Assembly: GCF_001722485.1 (NCBI RefSeq)
Contig: NZ_LWGL01000003.1
Coordinates: forward strand, 1-62,120
Reading direction: 5' to 3'
DNA length: 62,120 nt
Source of the DNA: Cellulosimicrobium cellulans
Lineage (GTDB): Bacteria > Actinomycetota > Actinomycetes > Actinomycetales > Cellulomonadaceae
The translations under genes were made by a program, and so were the position numbers. The notes beneath the pieces are model-generated. The model was not told the DNA's origin, did no database searches, and saw nothing but the letters and a program-made list of their open reading frames with translations. Shown here piece by piece: positions 8,353 to 16,639 of the stretch (its first letter is position 1; the number at the start of each line of letters is the position of its first letter).

Positions 8353-8859
8353 ATGAACCCCCTGACCGAGAAGCAGATCCGCGCGTCCTTCGTCAACGCC
8401 TCGCGCCGTGAGGCCGCGCAGGCGACGCTCCCCGACCTCGACGCGCTCGACTGGGACCGCCTGGACTACCTCGGGTGGCGCGACCGCAGGGCGCCGCTCG
8501 CCGCGTACGCAGTGGTCCCCGTCGACGGCGAGCCCGTCGGCGTCCTGCTGCGCTCCACGGACGCGAAGGCGGGCGGCCGCCGTCGTCGTGCGCTGTGCGC
8601 GTGGTGCGAGGACGTCGTCGTGACGGACGACGTCAGCCTGTACGTGGCGCGCCGCGCCGGCGCCGCGGGTCGCCGCGGCAACACCGTCGGCACGCTGATC
8701 TGCACGGACTTCCGCTGCTCGGCGAACGTCCGCCGCACCCCGACCCGCACCGAGCTGGGCGACGACGACTCGATGCGCGACACGATCGTCGAGCTCCGCA
8801 TCGACGGCCTGCGCGAGCGCTCGTCCCGCTTCGTCACCGAGGTCCTCCGCGACGCCTGA
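8353..8859 (+). CDS. FBP-domain protein (EF-G-binding, treble-clef zinc finger)
   Basis: A 168-residue protein whose C-terminal two thirds match the FBP_C domain of elongation-factor-G-binding proteins (FusB/FusC-related). The zinc ligands are visible as LCAWCEDV (C-x2-C) and LICTDFRCSANVR (C-x4-C). The N-terminal part, LTEKQIRASFVNASRREA, is also typical of the family. In staphylococci the relatives protect EF-G from fusidic acid; the actinobacterial members are uncharacterised and no resistance role is claimed. ATG 8353 is the first plausible start. It is followed by a strong bidirectional terminator. Confidence 0.85.
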   Translation: MNPLTEKQIRASFVNASRREAAQATLPDLDALDWDRLDYLGWRDRRAPLAAYAVVPVDGEPVGVLLRSTDAKAGGRRRRALCAWCEDVVVTDDVSLYVARRAGAAGRRGNTVGTLICTDFRCSANVRRTPTRTELGDDDSMRDTIVELRIDGLRERSSRFVTEVLRDA

Positions 8860-8864
8860 CGCCC

Positions 8865-8902
8865 CGAGGTAGAGCCCTGCCGCCCGGCAGGGCTTTACCT
8901 CG
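8865..8902. terminator. bidirectional terminator between FBP and MMPL genes
   Basis: A 17-bp stem with one G-T wobble (8865-8881 with 8886-8902) and a 4-nt loop sits 5 nt after the FBP stop and faces the stop of the convergent MMPL gene. Confidence 0.85.
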
Positions 8903-8936
8903 CCCGACCAGCACCCGCCCCGGGCGAGCGGGATCG

Positions 8937-11279
8937 CTACCTCGCCCGCTCTGAAGGTGACGCGGACACGGAGGTCGAGGGCGGAGCGGGGGTGGGGCGG
9001 GTCGTGGCGGGTCTGGCGGGAGGTCGCGAGGAACGAGCGGCCGGATGGTAGACCCGCCCCGCCCCCGCGGAGCCCTCGACCGAACCCGACCTCGATCCCG
9101 CACCGACCGACGAGGACCGACGACGCCCGGGCCACCAGTTCCACCGCCCCAGCAACCGCATCGTCGCGGGCAGGAGCAGCCCGCGCACGACGGTGACGTC
9201 GAGCAGGACGGCGACGGCCATGCCGATGCCGACCTCCTTCATGGCGACGAGGTCGCCGATGGCGAAGCCGAGGAACACGACGGTGATGGCGACGGCGGCG
9301 GTGGTGACGACGGGGCCGGTGAGGGTGATGCCGCGCAGGACGGCGCGGTCGTTGGCAACGCGCGGGTCCTCGTCCGGGTCGCGCTGCCGCCATTCCTCGG
9401 CGATGCGGGCGAGGAGGAAGACCTCGTAGTCCATGGAGAGGCCGAAGACGAGGAGGCAGAGCAGGAGCGGGGTGGTGACGTCGAGCGCGCCCCACGACTC
9501 GAAGCCGAGGAGGGTCTCGCCCCAGCCCCAGGCGAAGACCGCGGTGAGCACACCGAGCGTGGCGCCGATGGTGACGAGGTTGAGAAGGAGCGCCTTGATC
9601 GGGACGACGACGGACCGGGTGAGCGCGAGCAGCAGCACGAACGTCGCGGCGACGACGACGCCGAGCGCGAGCGGGAGGCGGTCGAGGAGCTGCTGCTGGG
9701 TGTCGACGACGTCGGCGGCGGGTCCGGCGACCTGGACGACCGTGCTCCCGCCCGCGCCGAAGTGCTCCGTGCGGAGGTCGCGGACGTCGCGCACGAGCTG
9801 CTGCGCCTGGGCGCCGGTCGCCTCGCCGGCGGGCGTGAGCTGCACGACGGTCGTGGTGTCGGTGGCGACGGCGTCGAGGTCGATCCCGGCGTCGGTGACC
9901 CCGGGGAGCGCGGCCGCCTCGTCGAGGAACGCCTGCACGCGGGCGTCCTCGACGGGCCGGTCGACGATGACGGTGACGGGTTCGATCCCGAGGTCGCTGA
10001 AGCCGGTGGTGAGCGCCTCGTACGCGCGGCGCTCCTCGGCGTCGGCGGGCAGCGACCGCACCTCGGAGCTGCCGAGCGTGAGGGAGCCGAGCGGGGCGGC
10101 GAGGACGAGGAGGCCGGCGGTCGCCGCGACCGCGACGAGCACGGCGTGGCGCTGGGCGAGTCCGGCGAGCCGGCCGAGGAGTCCGCTCCCCGTGGGGGCG
10201 GCACCGGGTGCCGCCGCGGGGCGTGCCCACGGCCGGGACCACGTGCGCGCCCCGGGCGCGGGGACGTGCCGGTGCCAGACGGCGACGAGCGCGGGGACGA
10301 GCGTGAGCCCGGCGAGCGTCGCGATGAGCACGACGACGGCACCGCCGACGGCCATCCCGGACAGGAGCGGGTCGCCGAGGAGCAGCAGCCCCGCGAGGGC
10401 GATGCCGACGGCGAGACCGGAGACGAGGACCGCCCGCCCCGCGCCGGCGACGGTCCGGCCCAGGACGTCCTCGACCGGCGCGTCGGGCGTGCGCTCGCGC
10501 TCCTCGCGGAAGCGGGCGATGACGAGGAGCCCGTAGTCGACGGCGAGGCCGAGGCCGAGCAGGGTCACGACGTTCACCGCGAACTCGTTCACGGGCACGA
10601 CGCCGAGCAGCCCGGTGAGGCCCAGGAGCGCCGCCGCGATCGTGGCGAGCGCCGCGAGCACGGGGACCACGCCGGCGCGCAGGCCGCCGAGGACGACGAC
10701 GAGCAGCACGAGCAGCACGGCGACGGCGATGCCCTCGCCGAAGGCCGCGTCCGTGACCGCGCGCTCGACGAACGCCTCCTCGGCGAGCAGCTCGCCGCCG
10801 ACGAGCACCTTCGGGGCGTCGACCGTGCGCAGCACCTCGGCGACGCGGTCGGCCGCGGCGAGCGCCTCGTCGTCGGCGAGCGCGGGGTCGAGCTCGACCG
10901 TGACGAGCGAGCTCTGGCCGTCGTCCCCGATGAGGCCGCCGGCGGTGTACGCGTCGTAGACGTCGACCACGCCCGGGAGGGCGCGGACCTCGGCCATGAC
11001 GGCCGTCGCGCTCTCGACGAGGTCGGGGTCGAAGAAGTCGCGCCCCGCGATGACCGCGGAGACGACCTCACCCTCGGGTGACTCGCCGGGAGGCGTGGTG
11101 AGCTCGTCGTGCCACTGCGCGGCGAGCGCCGCCTCGCTGCCGGGCGGGGCGTCGGGGACGTCCTGCGTGCGGTCGAACACGGCGCCGCCGAGGACCGCGC
11201 CGGCGAGCGTGAGCGCCGCCCACAGGGCCAGCACGACGACGCGTCGCCGGGCCACGGCGCGACCGAGCCGTTCGAGCAT
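8937..11279 (-). CDS. MMPL/RND family exporter
   Basis: A 780-residue membrane protein with the duplicated RND layout: an N-terminal helix (RRRVVVLALWAALTLAG), a large extracytoplasmic loop, a five- to six-helix bundle, then the same again. Proton-relay Asp residues are visible in LGLAVDYGLLVIARFREE and FGLSMDYEVFLLARIAEEW, the two MMPL signature segments. The C-terminal 70 residues are Ser/Arg/Pro-rich and probably cytoplasmic. Related proteins export lipids or drugs using the proton gradient; the substrate is unknown. It is transcribed alone, with terminators on both sides. Confidence 0.9.
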   Translation of the reverse strand: MLERLGRAVARRRVVVLALWAALTLAGAVLGGAVFDRTQDVPDAPPGSEAALAAQWHDELTTPPGESPEGEVVSAVIAGRDFFDPDLVESATAVMAEVRALPGVVDVYDAYTAGGLIGDDGQSSLVTVELDPALADDEALAAADRVAEVLRTVDAPKVLVGGELLAEEAFVERAVTDAAFGEGIAVAVLLVLLVVVLGGLRAGVVPVLAALATIAAALLGLTGLLGVVPVNEFAVNVVTLLGLGLAVDYGLLVIARFREERERTPDAPVEDVLGRTVAGAGRAVLVSGLAVGIALAGLLLLGDPLLSGMAVGGAVVVLIATLAGLTLVPALVAVWHRHVPAPGARTWSRPWARPAAAPGAAPTGSGLLGRLAGLAQRHAVLVAVAATAGLLVLAAPLGSLTLGSSEVRSLPADAEERRAYEALTTGFSDLGIEPVTVIVDRPVEDARVQAFLDEAAALPGVTDAGIDLDAVATDTTTVVQLTPAGEATGAQAQQLVRDVRDLRTEHFGAGGSTVVQVAGPAADVVDTQQQLLDRLPLALGVVVAATFVLLLALTRSVVVPIKALLLNLVTIGATLGVLTAVFAWGWGETLLGFESWGALDVTTPLLLCLLVFGLSMDYEVFLLARIAEEWRQRDPDEDPRVANDRAVLRGITLTGPVVTTAAVAITVVFLGFAIGDLVAMKEVGIGMAVAVLLDVTVVRGLLLPATMRLLGRWNWWPGRRRSSSVGAGSRSGSVEGSAGAGRVYHPAARSSRPPARPATTRPTPAPPSTSVSASPSERAR

Positions 11280-11398
11280 CAGTGCGTCCTCCTCGTCGAG
11301 GGCACGACCGGCCCGTCGGTGGACCGGTCGTGGACGGGGTGCAGCCTACGTCCTGGCGGGAGCGTCGTCGGACCACCGCTCCCGCCTGCGGACGACGA

Positions 11399-11438
11399 GG
11401 GCCTCACGCCCGGCGGCGGACCGCCGGGCGTGAGGCCC
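11399..11438 (-). terminator. terminator after the secreted multidomain gene
   Basis: A perfect 18-bp stem (11399-11416 with 11421-11438) and 4-nt loop lie 14 nt past the stop of the gene at 11453. Confidence 0.85.
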
Positions 11439-11452
11439 CCTGGGTGCGACCG

Positions 11453-14400
11453 TCAGCCGCAGCTGGTCGCGTCGTACGGCAGCTCGAGCGCCGCCGTGCG
11501 ACCGTCACCGCTCGCCGTCACCTGGGCCGAGCCGGCGTCGACCGACGCCGACCGGACCGGGAACGACTGGTACGCCGACCTGCCCGGCTCGACGCCGGTC
11601 ACCGTCTTCGTCCCGAACGGCGTGGTGAGCGTGACGTCCGCCGGCACCGTGTCGGCGTTCGTGGCGCGCACCGCGACGTACGCCTTGCCGGCGAGGCACC
11701 GGACCTGCGCCGTGGCGTCGATCGCGAGCTCCTCGGGCTCCGCGGACAGGTCCTTCACCCGGATGTTGCGGTACGAGACCATCTCGCCGCTGCCGTGGTT
11801 CTGGATGCCGATGAACCCGCTCGACAGGTCGCGCGCCGGGTCGGTGCTCGTGAAGTCGTTGACGAGCACGTCGTTGAGGTAGACCCGGATGCGGTCCCCC
11901 TCGACGCGGATGTCGTACGCGTTCCACTGGCCCACCGGGTTGAGCGCGGCCTCGACCGCCTCCGCGTCGGCACCCTGGAACGTGTAGATCGCACCGGTGG
12001 TGCGGTCCGCCGCGTCCGTCGCGTCGATCTGGATCTCGTAGCCCTGGTTGACCGCGACCCACGGGTCGTCGCCCGGGTTCGGGAACCCGACGAACACGCC
12101 GCCGTTGTCGTCCTTCACGAGCTTCCAGTCGAGCTTGAGCGAGTAGTCGCCACCGAGCTCCTCGGCCGTGTACCAGAGCAGGCCCATGCCGCCCTCGCCA
12201 CGGATCGAGCAGTCCTCCTGGCGGCCGAAGCCGCCCGGACCGGCCATGCGCCAGCCCTCGTTGAGGCTGGCGAGCGTGCCGTCGAACAGCGCGGTGTAGC
12301 CCTCCTCGACCTCGCCCGGGGTGCAGATGTCCACCGTGTCGCCGACGGAGAGCACGTCGAGGTTGACGTTGCCCTCGTCGCCCTCGTCCTGCTGGACGGC
12401 GATCGTGTTGGTGCCGGCCTGCAGCTCGACGTCACGCGTGACCGTGTTCCACGTCTTCCAGTCGCCGGTCGTGGGCAGCGTCCACGGCCCGACCTTCTCG
12501 CCGTTGACGTAGAGCGACACGTCCTTGTCGCGCAGCTCGGGGAACGGGTGGATGCCGTTCGCGTAGCGCAGGTGGATCGGGTATGTGCCCGCGGCGTCGA
12601 CGTCGACCGTGAACTGGCGACCGGTGCCCGGGTCCTTCATGTTGGCGGCGAACCCGGTGCCGGAGTAGTTGCTGTGGTCGTGCGCGTGGCTCGAGCTCCC
12701 GAGCGGCTGCGCCTCCTCGGCCTCGAACCAGCCGCGGTCGGCCGGCGCGACGTAGCCCGGGAGGGAGTTCAGCGTGTACCAGGCCTCGGTGCTGAGCAGC
12801 TCGGCGCCGCCCGCGGAGGCGAACGGACGCGGTGAGCGCAGGTGCACGACGTGACCCGGCTTGAGCCCGTCGACCTGCAGCGTGACCCGCGTGCGGTCCT
12901 CGGACACGCTGGCGTCGGTGACGAACAGCGGCTGCTCGTCGACCTTCGGACCGCCGTACTGCTGCGTCGGCACGTAGCGCCACTGCTCGAGCTGGTAGGC
13001 GTCGGCGAGCTTCGCCACGACCTCGTCCGAGACGGGGTCGGTGTACTCGATCTCGAAGCCGCCCTCGACGACGCGCATCGCCTTCATGTCGAAGGAGTCC
13101 TCGTTGACGGGGACGAGCTTCTGCAGGCCGTACCGGAGCTTGCCGGACTCGCCCCAGTTGCCGCCCTCACCGGTGCCGCCGGCGTACAGCGCGCCGTCGG
13201 GACCGTAGATGACGCGGTTGACGCCGACCTCGAGGCCCGCGGTGTGGCGGAAGACCGCACCCTGGAACTCGCCGTCGACCTTCTCGAGGAACGCGCGCTG
13301 GATGCCGCCGTAGGTGACGTCGCCCAGGAGCATCTGCCCCGCGAACTCGCCGTTCTCGACGTAGATCGGGTTGCCCGGGGAGTTGGCGATCTCGTTCTGC
13401 GGGAGCCACACGGCCGGCGGGGACACGGGCTGGTCGTCGAACGGGCCGGCCGGGTTCGTGTAGTGGTTGTAGAAGTGGTCCTGCTGGATGTGGATGAGCT
13501 TGTTCGACGGGAGCCACGCGCCCTGGTTGTCCGTCGCGAACAGCGCGCCCTCCGGGCCGAAGCCGATGCCGTTCGGCGTGCGCAGACCGCCCGCGACGTA
13601 GGTGACCTCGCCGGTCTCGCGGTCGATCTTGATGGACGTGCCGCGGTTCTGCGCGGGCTGCGGGTTTGTCGTCGCACCGCCGTTGTTGATGGCGACGGAG
13701 AGGTTCACGTAGAAGTAGTCCTCGTCGTGGACGAGACCGAACGCGAACTCGTGGAAGTTGCCGCCGTCGGGCCACTCCGCGATCTTCGTGTGGACGTCGT
13801 AGAAGCCGTCGCCGTCGGGGTCGGTGAGCTGCGTGAGCTGGTGGCGCTCCGAGACGAAGATCGAGTCCTCGATGACCTCGATGCCCATCGGGTTGAGCAG
13901 CTCGTCCGCGACCTTCGTGACCGTGACGTCCTCGGGGCCGTCGGCCGTGGTGACGCCGTCGAGGAAGTACACCTCGCCGGACACCGGGTCGGGGCGCCAG
14001 CCGCCGGAGCTGACCTCGCCCGTCGTCACGACGGCGAGCTTCTCGTCGGGCGTGAACGCGAGGCCGGAGACCTTGGGCTCGAAGCCCTCGGGGCGCAGGT
14101 CGACGAGCTCGTAGTTCGGGTTCACCGAGTCGAGCCGCAGGCCGTCGCCGGCCGTGTCGGTCGCGCCCTCGCAGTACTTGTAGCCGGGCGCGGTGACGCG
14201 CACGACGTCGGCCTCGGTGCTCAGGGCGGACTGCGGGATCACCTCGAACGTCGAGCTGCCCGGCGTCTTCCACGCGAGCGTGAGGCGCTGGTTGAAGCCG
14301 CCCTCGTAGTACTCGACACGCAGGTCGTGCACGCCGGCGGTGAGCGTGATCGCGCCCTCGACGGACGTCGAGTCGTTCGGGCCGTCGTTCTCGAGGACGA

Positions 14401-14791
14401 GCTGGTCGTCGATGTACACCAGAGCGCCGTCGTCGTTCGTGACGCGGAGCTGGTACTGCCCGTCCGCGGGGACGTGCAGGTTGGCGAGGACGTGCGAGAT
14501 GAAGTTGTCCTCACCCCCGAACTGCTGGGCCGTCGACCAGTCGATCGTCGGCATGAGCTTGTCGACGTTCGGGGTCTGGCCCGACTTGAGCGTGCAGACG
14601 CCGCCCGGGTCCTGAGCGAGCTGGAAGGTCCGCAGGGTCACGCCGGGCTCCTGCTCCGGCAGCTCGGCGGCAGCGGGGACGGCCCAGGCTCCGACGGCGA
14701 CGACGGCGCCGAGCGTCACGGCGGCGACGCCGCGACGTCTTCTCGGCGAGCGCCCCGGGTCGGATGGTGGGCGGGTGGTACGTACGAGCAT
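11453..14791 (-). CDS. secreted PA14 / sugar-dehydrogenase-like propeller / CBM / DUF1080 protein
   Basis: A 1112-residue exported protein. Residues 1-42 form a signal peptide (twin-basic SPRRRRGVAAV, hydrophobic core, then VPAAAEL). Residues about 50-190 look like a PA14 domain (VTNDDGALVYIDDQLVLENDG, then GVHDLRVEYYEGG). Residues about 205-600 look like a glucose/sorbosone-dehydrogenase-type beta-propeller (LAFTPDEKLAVVTTGE, GLRTPNGIGFGPEGALFATD). Residues about 725-860 look like a CBM6/CBM35 carbohydrate-binding module, and about 865-1030 like DUF1080, a laminin-G-like 3-keto-disaccharide hydrolase fold (GYTALFDGTLASLNEGWRMAG, GFIGIQNHG). A short beta-rich tail ends in a Cys. No LPXTG or membrane anchor. 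Probable extracellular carbohydrate-active protein; the reaction is inferred. Confidence 0.85.
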   Translation of the reverse strand: MLVRTTRPPSDPGRSPRRRRGVAAVTLGAVVAVGAWAVPAAAELPEQEPGVTLRTFQLAQDPGGVCTLKSGQTPNVDKLMPTIDWSTAQQFGGEDNFISHVLANLHVPADGQYQLRVTNDDGALVYIDDQLVLENDGPNDSTSVEGAITLTAGVHDLRVEYYEGGFNQRLTLAWKTPGSSTFEVIPQSALSTEADVVRVTAPGYKYCEGATDTAGDGLRLDSVNPNYELVDLRPEGFEPKVSGLAFTPDEKLAVVTTGEVSSGGWRPDPVSGEVYFLDGVTTADGPEDVTVTKVADELLNPMGIEVIEDSIFVSERHQLTQLTDPDGDGFYDVHTKIAEWPDGGNFHEFAFGLVHDEDYFYVNLSVAINNGGATTNPQPAQNRGTSIKIDRETGEVTYVAGGLRTPNGIGFGPEGALFATDNQGAWLPSNKLIHIQQDHFYNHYTNPAGPFDDQPVSPPAVWLPQNEIANSPGNPIYVENGEFAGQMLLGDVTYGGIQRAFLEKVDGEFQGAVFRHTAGLEVGVNRVIYGPDGALYAGGTGEGGNWGESGKLRYGLQKLVPVNEDSFDMKAMRVVEGGFEIEYTDPVSDEVVAKLADAYQLEQWRYVPTQQYGGPKVDEQPLFVTDASVSEDRTRVTLQVDGLKPGHVVHLRSPRPFASAGGAELLSTEAWYTLNSLPGYVAPADRGWFEAEEAQPLGSSSHAHDHSNYSGTGFAANMKDPGTGRQFTVDVDAAGTYPIHLRYANGIHPFPELRDKDVSLYVNGEKVGPWTLPTTGDWKTWNTVTRDVELQAGTNTIAVQQDEGDEGNVNLDVLSVGDTVDICTPGEVEEGYTALFDGTLASLNEGWRMAGPGGFGRQEDCSIRGEGGMGLLWYTAEELGGDYSLKLDWKLVKDDNGGVFVGFPNPGDDPWVAVNQGYEIQIDATDAADRTTGAIYTFQGADAEAVEAALNPVGQWNAYDIRVEGDRIRVYLNDVLVNDFTSTDPARDLSSGFIGIQNHGSGEMVSYRNIRVKDLSAEPEELAIDATAQVRCLAGKAYVAVRATNADTVPADVTLTTPFGTKTVTGVEPGRSAYQSFPVRSASVDAGSAQVTASGDGRTAALELPYDATSCG

Positions 14792-14889
14792 CCTTGCTCC
14801 CTTGGGTCGTTCACCGCGCCGACGAGGTGCCCCTGCCGTCCCCGTCGACTGACAACGCTGGCAAGGCTAGCGGCGGTTGTGCCGTGATG

Positions 14890-14917
14890 TCTACAACTTC
14901 GGTCTTTCGCCCGACAA
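14890..14917 (-). promoter_or_regulatory. possible promoter of the secreted multidomain gene
   Basis: On the minus strand TTGTCG (14917-14912) and TGTAGA (14895-14890) are 16 bp apart, giving a leader of about 90 nt. The match is weak. Confidence 0.3.
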
Positions 14918-14963
14918 AAGTGGCATGCGGGACGTAGGGGCCATCGGGACCGCGCGCCCTGGC

Positions 14964-14969
14964 TATCCT
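14964..14969 (+). promoter_or_regulatory. -10 box of leaderless promoter, PhzF-like gene
   Basis: TATCCT lies 7 nt before the ATG at 14977. Confidence 0.5.
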
Positions 14970-14976
14970 CGCCGCC

Positions 14977-15888
14977 ATGAGCGCGCGCCACGCGGAGGCC
15001 GGCACCCCCGGCGTCTCCCGCCCCTTCGCCCAGGTCGACGTCTTCACCCGCACGCCGACCCGGGGCAACCCGGTCGCCGTCGTGCTCGACGGCGACGGGC
15101 TGGACGACGCGCAGATGGCCGCGTTCGCGCGCTGGACCAACCTCTCCAAGACGACGTTCGTCCTGCCACCCACCGCGGAGGGAGCCGCGGGCGGCGCCGA
15201 CTACCGCCTGCGCATCTTCACGCCCACGGGCGAGCTGCCCTTCGCCGGCCACCCCACTCTCGGCTCGTGCCACGCCTGGCTCCAGGCCGGCGGGACGCCG
15301 CGCGACGGCGACGTCGTCGTCCAGGAGTGCGGGGTCGGTCTCGTGACGATCCGGCGGGAGGACGACCAGCGGCTCGCGTTCACCGCACCCGACCTCCTCG
15401 CCGACGCGCCGCTCGACGACGACGAGCTCGACGCGATCGTGGCCGCTCTCGGCGTCCCGCGCGCGGCCGTGCTCGACCACCGTCTGCTCGACAACGGGCC
15501 CGGCTGGCGGGTCGTCCTGCTCGACTCCGCCGAGCGGGTGACGGGCATCTCCCCCGACTTCGCGGAGCTCCGCGCCGCGCACCCCGACCTGTCCGTGGGC
15601 GTCGTCGGGCTGTACCCGGACGACGCCGCCGGGCCCGACGGCGCAGCCGTGGAGGTCCGGGGCTTCGCCCTCGGGATGGGCATCCCGGAGGACCCGGTGA
15701 CGGGGAGCCTCAACGCCGTCGTCGGGCAGTGGCTCACGGCGGACGGGCGTCTGCCGGGCCGCTACGTCGCCGCCCAGGGCGGCGCGCTCGGCCGGGCCGG
15801 CCGCGTGCACGTCGCGCGCGACGCCACCGGCTCCGTCCGCGTGGGCGGGGACAGCGTCACGGTCGTCGCCGGCACCGTGCGGCTCTAG
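14977..15888 (+). CDS. PhzF family epimerase/isomerase
   Basis: A 303-residue protein of the diaminopimelate-epimerase-like PhzF fold. It begins FAQVDVFTRTPTRGNPVAVVLDGDGL, has the family LRIFTPTGELPFAGHPTLGS segment with the GHPT motif near residue 90, and a second conserved region, EDPVTGSLNAVVGQWL, near residue 245. Many family members carry a catalytic Glu in the first motif region (here KTTFVLPP in place of the more usual SETxFV), so the Glu position appears to be Lys or Thr; activity is uncertain. It stands alone, convergent with the RsbW-like gene. Confidence 0.85.
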   Translation: MSARHAEAGTPGVSRPFAQVDVFTRTPTRGNPVAVVLDGDGLDDAQMAAFARWTNLSKTTFVLPPTAEGAAGGADYRLRIFTPTGELPFAGHPTLGSCHAWLQAGGTPRDGDVVVQECGVGLVTIRREDDQRLAFTAPDLLADAPLDDDELDAIVAALGVPRAAVLDHRLLDNGPGWRVVLLDSAERVTGISPDFAELRAAHPDLSVGVVGLYPDDAAGPDGAAVEVRGFALGMGIPEDPVTGSLNAVVGQWLTADGRLPGRYVAAQGGALGRAGRVHVARDATGSVRVGGDSVTVVAGTVRL

Positions 15889-15920
15889 CGCCGGCTGGGC
15901 CGTCCGCGACCCGCGCCCTG

Positions 15921-16391
15921 TCAGTCGACGGGGAACGTGACCCAGATGTTCTTGGTCGTCGGGGTCGAGTACCACCCGACGTCGAGGGAGAGCGTGCGCG
16001 CGAGGTGGAGCCCGAGGCCGCCCGCGCCGGGGATCCGCTCCCCCGCGTAGACCGGCACCGTGCCGCGGTCGTGGTCCGCGACCTCGAGCAACCAGAGGCC
16101 GTCGTCGTCCAGCAGCCGCACGATCGTCGGCGGCCGGCCGTGCTCGAGCGCGTTGGTGGCGAGCTCCGAGGCGACGAGCACGATCTTCTCGGGCGTCGTC
16201 CCGAGCCCCTCGTCCGGCGCGGCGTCGCCCCGCCGCAGGATCGCGGCGAGCTCGGACCGCAGCGTGCTGAGCTGGTCGAGGGAGTCCATCGACCACTCCC
16301 GGACCAGCACGAACCGTGCGGGCGGCCGCGAGAACGGCAGGCCGGCATCGCTGGCGGGTACCTCGATCGAGACGTCCTCGGACGACGTCAC
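15921..16391 (-). CDS. RsbW-like anti-sigma factor / ATP-binding protein
   Basis: A 156-residue HATPase_c_2 protein. The ATP-binding N box is VLVASELATNALEHG (residues about 72-86), the G1 region is EVADHDRGTVP and the G2 region is GGLGLHLARTLSLDVGW. These serine kinases bind a sigma factor or an anti-anti-sigma protein in partner-switching stress systems. The gene is divergent from a LOV-PP2C phosphatase that starts 248 bp away, and the pairing suggests that they act in one pathway; no sigma factor or STAS antagonist is in the window. GTG start with AAGGAG upstream. Confidence 0.88.
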   Translation of the reverse strand: MTSSEDVSIEVPASDAGLPFSRPPARFVLVREWSMDSLDQLSTLRSELAAILRRGDAAPDEGLGTTPEKIVLVASELATNALEHGRPPTIVRLLDDDGLWLLEVADHDRGTVPVYAGERIPGAGGLGLHLARTLSLDVGWYSTPTTKNIWVTFPVD

Positions 16392-16639
16392 GGGCGATCT
16401 CCTTCACGGTCGACGGACGCCGTCGACCAGCTCCGTGGGACGGAACCGGCGGTGCACCGGCACCGTCAGAGCCTGGCACGCGACCGCCGCGCCTGCACCT
16501 CCAGGCCCCCGCTCCGCGGTTCCTCCCCGGGGCGCACCGGGAAGGCTCCCGTCGCCGTCCGATTCGACGGCGCAGCCCTCGCCCCGGGACGATGGGGCAC
16601 GGATCGGGCGACGGGCCCGGAGGACGGAGAACCAGTCGC

